Assembly: GCF_024436175.1 (NCBI RefSeq)
Contig: NZ_JANFQP010000002.1
Span: 186,001 to 250,000, forward strand
Length of the DNA: 64,000 bases
Direction: 5' to 3'
Origin: Kaistella montana
GTDB taxonomy: Bacteria; Bacteroidota; Bacteroidia; Flavobacteriales; Weeksellaceae
Part shown: one piece after another, positions 61,365 through 64,000 of the stretch
Layout: every line of letters begins with the position of its first letter
How positions within the stretch are numbered: the stretch's first letter is position 1
Made by a program: the position numbers and the translations under genes
Notes under the pieces: model-generated
Told to the model about the DNA's origin: nothing
Seen by the model: only the letters and a program-made list of their open reading frames with translations
The model's database searches: none

Positions 61365-62339
61365 ATGAATAAACCGATTACAGAATTTCTAGAAAAATAT
61401 TATCTCCATTTCAATGCAGCAGCGTTGGTGGATGCATCGAAAGGTTATGTAGCGCACCTGAAAGACGGCGGTAAAATGATGATTACCTTGGCCGGAGCAA
61501 TGTCAACAGCAGAATTAGGAAAGATTTTGGCTGAAATGATTCGTCAGGACAAAGTAGCGATTATTTCGTGTACCGGCGCCAACCTTGAAGAAGATGTAAT
61601 GAATTTGGTTGCGCATTCCCACTACAAAAGAGTTCCCAACTATAGAGATTTGACTCCAGAACAAGAAAGAGAGCTTCTCGATCAGCATTTCAACCGTGTA
61701 ACCGATACTTGTATTCCGGAAGAGGAAGCGTTTCGTCGTCTTCAAAAACATTTGGAAGATGTTTGGCACGCAGCAGAAGAAAAAGGAGAACGTTATTTCC
61801 CGCATGAATTTTTGTATCAGGTTGTAAATTCCGGAGTTTTGGAGCAATATTATGAAATCGATCCAAAAGATTCATGGATTGTGGCTGCAGCCGAGAAAAA
61901 CCTTCCGATTGTTTGTCCAGGTTGGGAAGATTCTACCACTGGAAATATCTTTACTTCCAATGTGATTAAAGGAAAATTAAACGTTCACACTGTAAAATCC
62001 GGGATTGAATATATGATTTATTTGACCGAATGGTATCGTGCGAATTCAGGAGGAAAAGGCGTAGGTTTCTTCCAGATTGGAGGAGGAATTGCTGGAGATT
62101 TCCCGATTTGTGTTGTACCGATGATGTATCAGGATTTGGAATGGGAAGATGTGCCTTTCTGGGCTTATTTCTGCCAGATTTCCGATTCTACGACTTCTTA
62201 TGGTTCCTATTCCGGAGCTGTACCGAACGAGAAAATTACATGGGGAAAACTCGATGTTGACACTCCAAAATACATTGTTGAAAGTGATGCCACTATTTGT
62301 GCACCACTGATGTTTACTTATATTTTAGAGAATTCTTAA
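61365..62339 (+). CDS. Deoxyhypusine synthase family protein
   Basis: 324 residues. NAD-dependent enzymes of this family transfer an aminobutyl group from spermidine or a related amine to a protein lysine or a free amine. Motifs: MITLAGAMSTAELGK, ISCTGANLEEDVMN, CPGWEDSTTGN, and ITWGKLDVD, in which K295 corresponds to the lysine that carries the intermediate in eukaryotic deoxyhypusine synthase (SWGK). Bacteria have no eIF5A, so the acceptor is probably another amine, for example in homospermidine or spermidine formation. Single gene. Confidence 0.88.
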   Translation: MNKPITEFLEKYYLHFNAAALVDASKGYVAHLKDGGKMMITLAGAMSTAELGKILAEMIRQDKVAIISCTGANLEEDVMNLVAHSHYKRVPNYRDLTPEQERELLDQHFNRVTDTCIPEEEAFRRLQKHLEDVWHAAEEKGERYFPHEFLYQVVNSGVLEQYYEIDPKDSWIVAAAEKNLPIVCPGWEDSTTGNIFTSNVIKGKLNVHTVKSGIEYMIYLTEWYRANSGGKGVGFFQIGGGIAGDFPICVVPMMYQDLEWEDVPFWAYFCQISDSTTSYGSYSGAVPNEKITWGKLDVDTPKYIVESDATICAPLMFTYILENS

Positions 62340-62360
62340 TCGTATTTTCTTTTACCATAA

Positions 62361-62393
62361 AAAACTCCCGCAATTTTGTTGCGGGAGTTTTTT
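62361..62393 (+). terminator. Terminator of the deoxyhypusine-synthase-like gene
   Basis: AAAACTCCCGCAA (62361-62373), loop TTTTG, TTGCGGGAGTTTT (62379-62391), T run. Confidence 0.93.
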
Positions 62394-63001
62394 TTGAGTT
62401 GATTTGGTAAATCTTTTCTTGTGGAGATTATAAAAAATATTGATGTTTAATTCCATAACAAAAATCAATATATAGACTATAAGAATATAGAGCTAGTGAG
62501 GGTTATAGAGCTAATTTTGTAGAATGAACATTTCTTATCAACATTTTTTCTTCTGTACTTTTGCCTTAATGCAAAAGTACCAAAAAATCAAGACTGGAAG
62601 CTCGACTAAAAATAAATAGCAAGTCCTAAAATTCCCAAAACTCGGGCGGAAGTAAGCTTTGTATACTAATTAGATTATTGCCGCCACTCAAACAGTGGGA
62701 ATTTTTTTACGGACTTCCTATTTATTTTCTTAACGTCTCCGCCTCCTTGGTCAATTATTTAAAAGTTGATTTTAGAAGTTTGAATTTAAAGGCTCTGATA
62801 TTTTAAAATAAAGACCCAAATTTAGGTTGAGAAATAATTATTTGGATAAGTATTAGTTTGCTATGTAAGACTAAGATGCATTAATAGCTCGAAAGCGGTG
62901 GTCAGCTTTTCCACAAGCCCCAGATAAGTAAAATGAATTTTATATTTCAACGGCAGTTCTTCATTAAATTTTCTTATTTTCGTGATTAAAGCTGATACTA
63001 A
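62394..63001. other. Intergenic region holding structured repeat copy B
   Basis: 608 bases with no credible ORF. It contains a 10-base direct repeat TATAGAGCTA (62486-62495, 62504-62513), the structured element at 62555-62746, and a -7-like TATTTTCG (62975-62982) 20 bases before the peptidase start. Confidence 0.6.
62555..62746. repeat. Structured dispersed element, copy B
   Basis: 192 bases, same orientation and order of parts as copy A. Hairpin GTACTTTTGC/GCAAAAGTAC (62555-62580); outer helix GGAAGC (62596-62601) with GCCTCC (62741-62746); GAC (62604-62606) with GTC; 18-bp helix 62609-62626 with 62711-62728 (17 of 18 pairs); inner helix AAAATTCCC (62628-62636) with GGGAATTTT (62697-62705). 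Conserved unpaired blocks CTCGGGCGGAA and GCCGCCACTCAAACAGTGGG are identical to copy A. Confidence 0.88.
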
Positions 63002-64000
63002 ATGAAAAAAACAATTACAATGGTATTTTTGGCAATGATTGGATTGATCAACGGCCAAGAAAATTTAAATTACCAACAGCCATCTGGAGAAATTCTGAAA
63101 TTAGCAGATTACCAAAGACCACCATCGGTATCTATGGACAGCAAACGAGAATGGATGATTTTCTCTTACCGAGACACCTATAAATCTTTAGAAGAACTGA
63201 ACCAACAAGAAATGCGATTGGGTGGATTGCGAATCAATCCCATTACCAATATTTCAAGCTCAATGACCTACATCACCAATCTGAAAATAAAAAAGGTAAA
63301 GGATAAAGATGAAACTCAGGTGAAGGGACTGCCAAAAGGAGCTAAAATTGCTTATACTACGCTATCACCAGATGAAAAGAAATTGGCATTTACGAATACT
63401 ACCGAAAAAGGTGTAGAACTTTGGGTGATTGATTTAGCTAGCGCATTGGCTACTCGCCTCACCGCTGACCAACTTAATGCCAATCTCGGCATGCCTTACC
63501 TTTGGTACAAAGACTCCAAGAATCTATTAGTCAAAACAATTCCTAAAGACAAACCCAAGTTAATTGATTCCAGCAAAGATCTGCCTACAGGACCAATTGT
63601 TTCAACATCTGACGGCAAAGTTTCACAAAACAGAACCTATCAGGATTTGCTAAAAAATCCGCAGGATGAAATTAATTTTGAAACTTTGACTAAAGCCGAT
63701 CTGAAAAAAGTAAATCTCAATGGAGAAATAACCGAGGAAAAAACTGCCGATATCTATACAGGAATGAGTTTCTCTCCCGACGGTAAATATTTAATGCTTA
63801 CCACCATTAAGAAGCCATTTTCTTACATCGTTCCGCTTAGTCGATTTCCAATGACCACGACCATTTACGACCAAGCTGGCAATTTGGTAAGGACTGTTAA
63901 TGAGGTACCGCTTACTGAAATTATGCCGAAAGGTTTTTCTTCTGTTAGAACCGGAAAAAGAAACATGACATGGCGCGATGATCAGCCGGCAACTTTGGTG
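63002..64000 (+). CDS. S9-family (prolyl oligopeptidase-like) peptidase, 3' part outside window
   Basis: 333 visible residues of a secreted protein with a signal peptide (KKTITMVFLAMIGLINGQ). The visible part is the N-terminal beta-propeller: repeats such as YTTLSPDEKKLAFTNTTEKG and GMSFSPDGKYLMLTTIKKP. The pattern resembles flavobacterial S9 peptidases of about 800 residues related to glutamyl endopeptidase. The catalytic Ser-Asp-His domain lies beyond the window, so activity cannot be checked. Confidence 0.83.
   Translation, partial: MKKTITMVFLAMIGLINGQENLNYQQPSGEILKLADYQRPPSVSMDSKREWMIFSYRDTYKSLEELNQQEMRLGGLRINPITNISSSMTYITNLKIKKVKDKDETQVKGLPKGAKIAYTTLSPDEKKLAFTNTTEKGVELWVIDLASALATRLTADQLNANLGMPYLWYKDSKNLLVKTIPKDKPKLIDSSKDLPTGPIVSTSDGKVSQNRTYQDLLKNPQDEINFETLTKADLKKVNLNGEITEEKTADIYTGMSFSPDGKYLMLTTIKKPFSYIVPLSRFPMTTTIYDQAGNLVRTVNEVPLTEIMPKGFSSVRTGKRNMTWRDDQPATLV

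Noticed and set aside
62861-63058. Minus-strand ORF of 65 residues
   Set aside because: Overlaps the signal peptide of the S9 peptidase and has no supporting context.

Overview
The window reads as a chromosome segment from a Bacteroidota bacterium of the Chryseobacterium/Kaistella type (family Weeksellaceae). Support: AT-rich DNA; several promoters of the Bacteroidota form TTG-N20-TAnnTTTG; a SusC/SusD outer-membrane pair; an IPExxxVDY-family gene between rnc and pyk; DUF4251, DUF6702 and DUF4241 proteins; and a class II HMG-CoA reductase. The genus is an inference from gene content. No prophage, IS element, CRISPR array, tRNA or rRNA gene was seen.

Layout. 0-5 kb: truncated dicarboxylate/glutamate symporter, a BON-SH3 protein with a BON lipoprotein, an AlkB-like dioxygenase and a secreted CocE-type hydrolase. 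5-9.6 kb: agmatinase, a HAD phosphatase, arginine decarboxylase, thiamine pyrophosphokinase and cobalamin adenosyltransferase. 9.6-15 kb: alpha/beta hydrolase, ribokinase-like kinase, DUF4241 protein and valS. 15-19 kb: DUF1573 protein, PPK2, RNase P RNA (minus strand), MscS channel and sucC. 19-25.5 kb: three small proteins (one of 56 codons), HMG-CoA reductase, ABC-F ATPase, a secreted nuclease/phosphatase-fold protein and an M43-type metalloprotease. 25.8-28.4 kb: clpB. 28.8-32.1 kb: paaE, a small unknown gene, paaA and hutG. 32.4-36.5 kb: acpP-fabF-rnc-IPExxxVDY-pyk. 36.5-39 kb: minisatellite region, then groS-groL. 39-43.3 kb: M1 peptidase, HupE/UreJ protein, a toxin-antitoxin pair with a broken toxin, and a DUF6702 protein. 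43.2-49.6 kb: ACP phosphodiesterase, four-helix-bundle (23S intervening-sequence) protein, radA, pyrG and yidC. 49.9-57.1 kb: unknown protein, structured repeat copy A, rnhB, susC/susD and a DUF4251 protein. 57.2-62.3 kb: argS, MenE-like ligase, arfB, Gre-domain protein and a deoxyhypusine-synthase homologue. 62.5-64 kb: structured repeat copy B and the start of an S9 peptidase.

Functional links: arginine decarboxylase plus agmatinase give arginine to agmatine to putrescine, and the deoxyhypusine-synthase homologue may be a third polyamine enzyme. clpB and groSL form the protein-quality-control part. acpP/fabF and the ACP phosphodiesterase touch fatty-acid synthesis. paaE/paaA without paaB, paaC or paaD next to them looks like a remnant or split phenylacetate operon.

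Most interesting: two copies, 12 kb apart, of an unannotated element of about 190 bp (50731-50924 and 62555-62746). The copies share conserved unpaired blocks but have diverged in the stems while staying complementary, including about six compensatory pair changes in one 18-bp long-range helix. That is the signature of a structured RNA or a folding mobile DNA. Second is a set of intergenic arrays with an exact 7-bp period (or 21 bp = 3 x 7), each with a different sequence. Third is a ParE/RelE-like toxin gene cut by one in-frame TAA, with its last 21 codons still readable.
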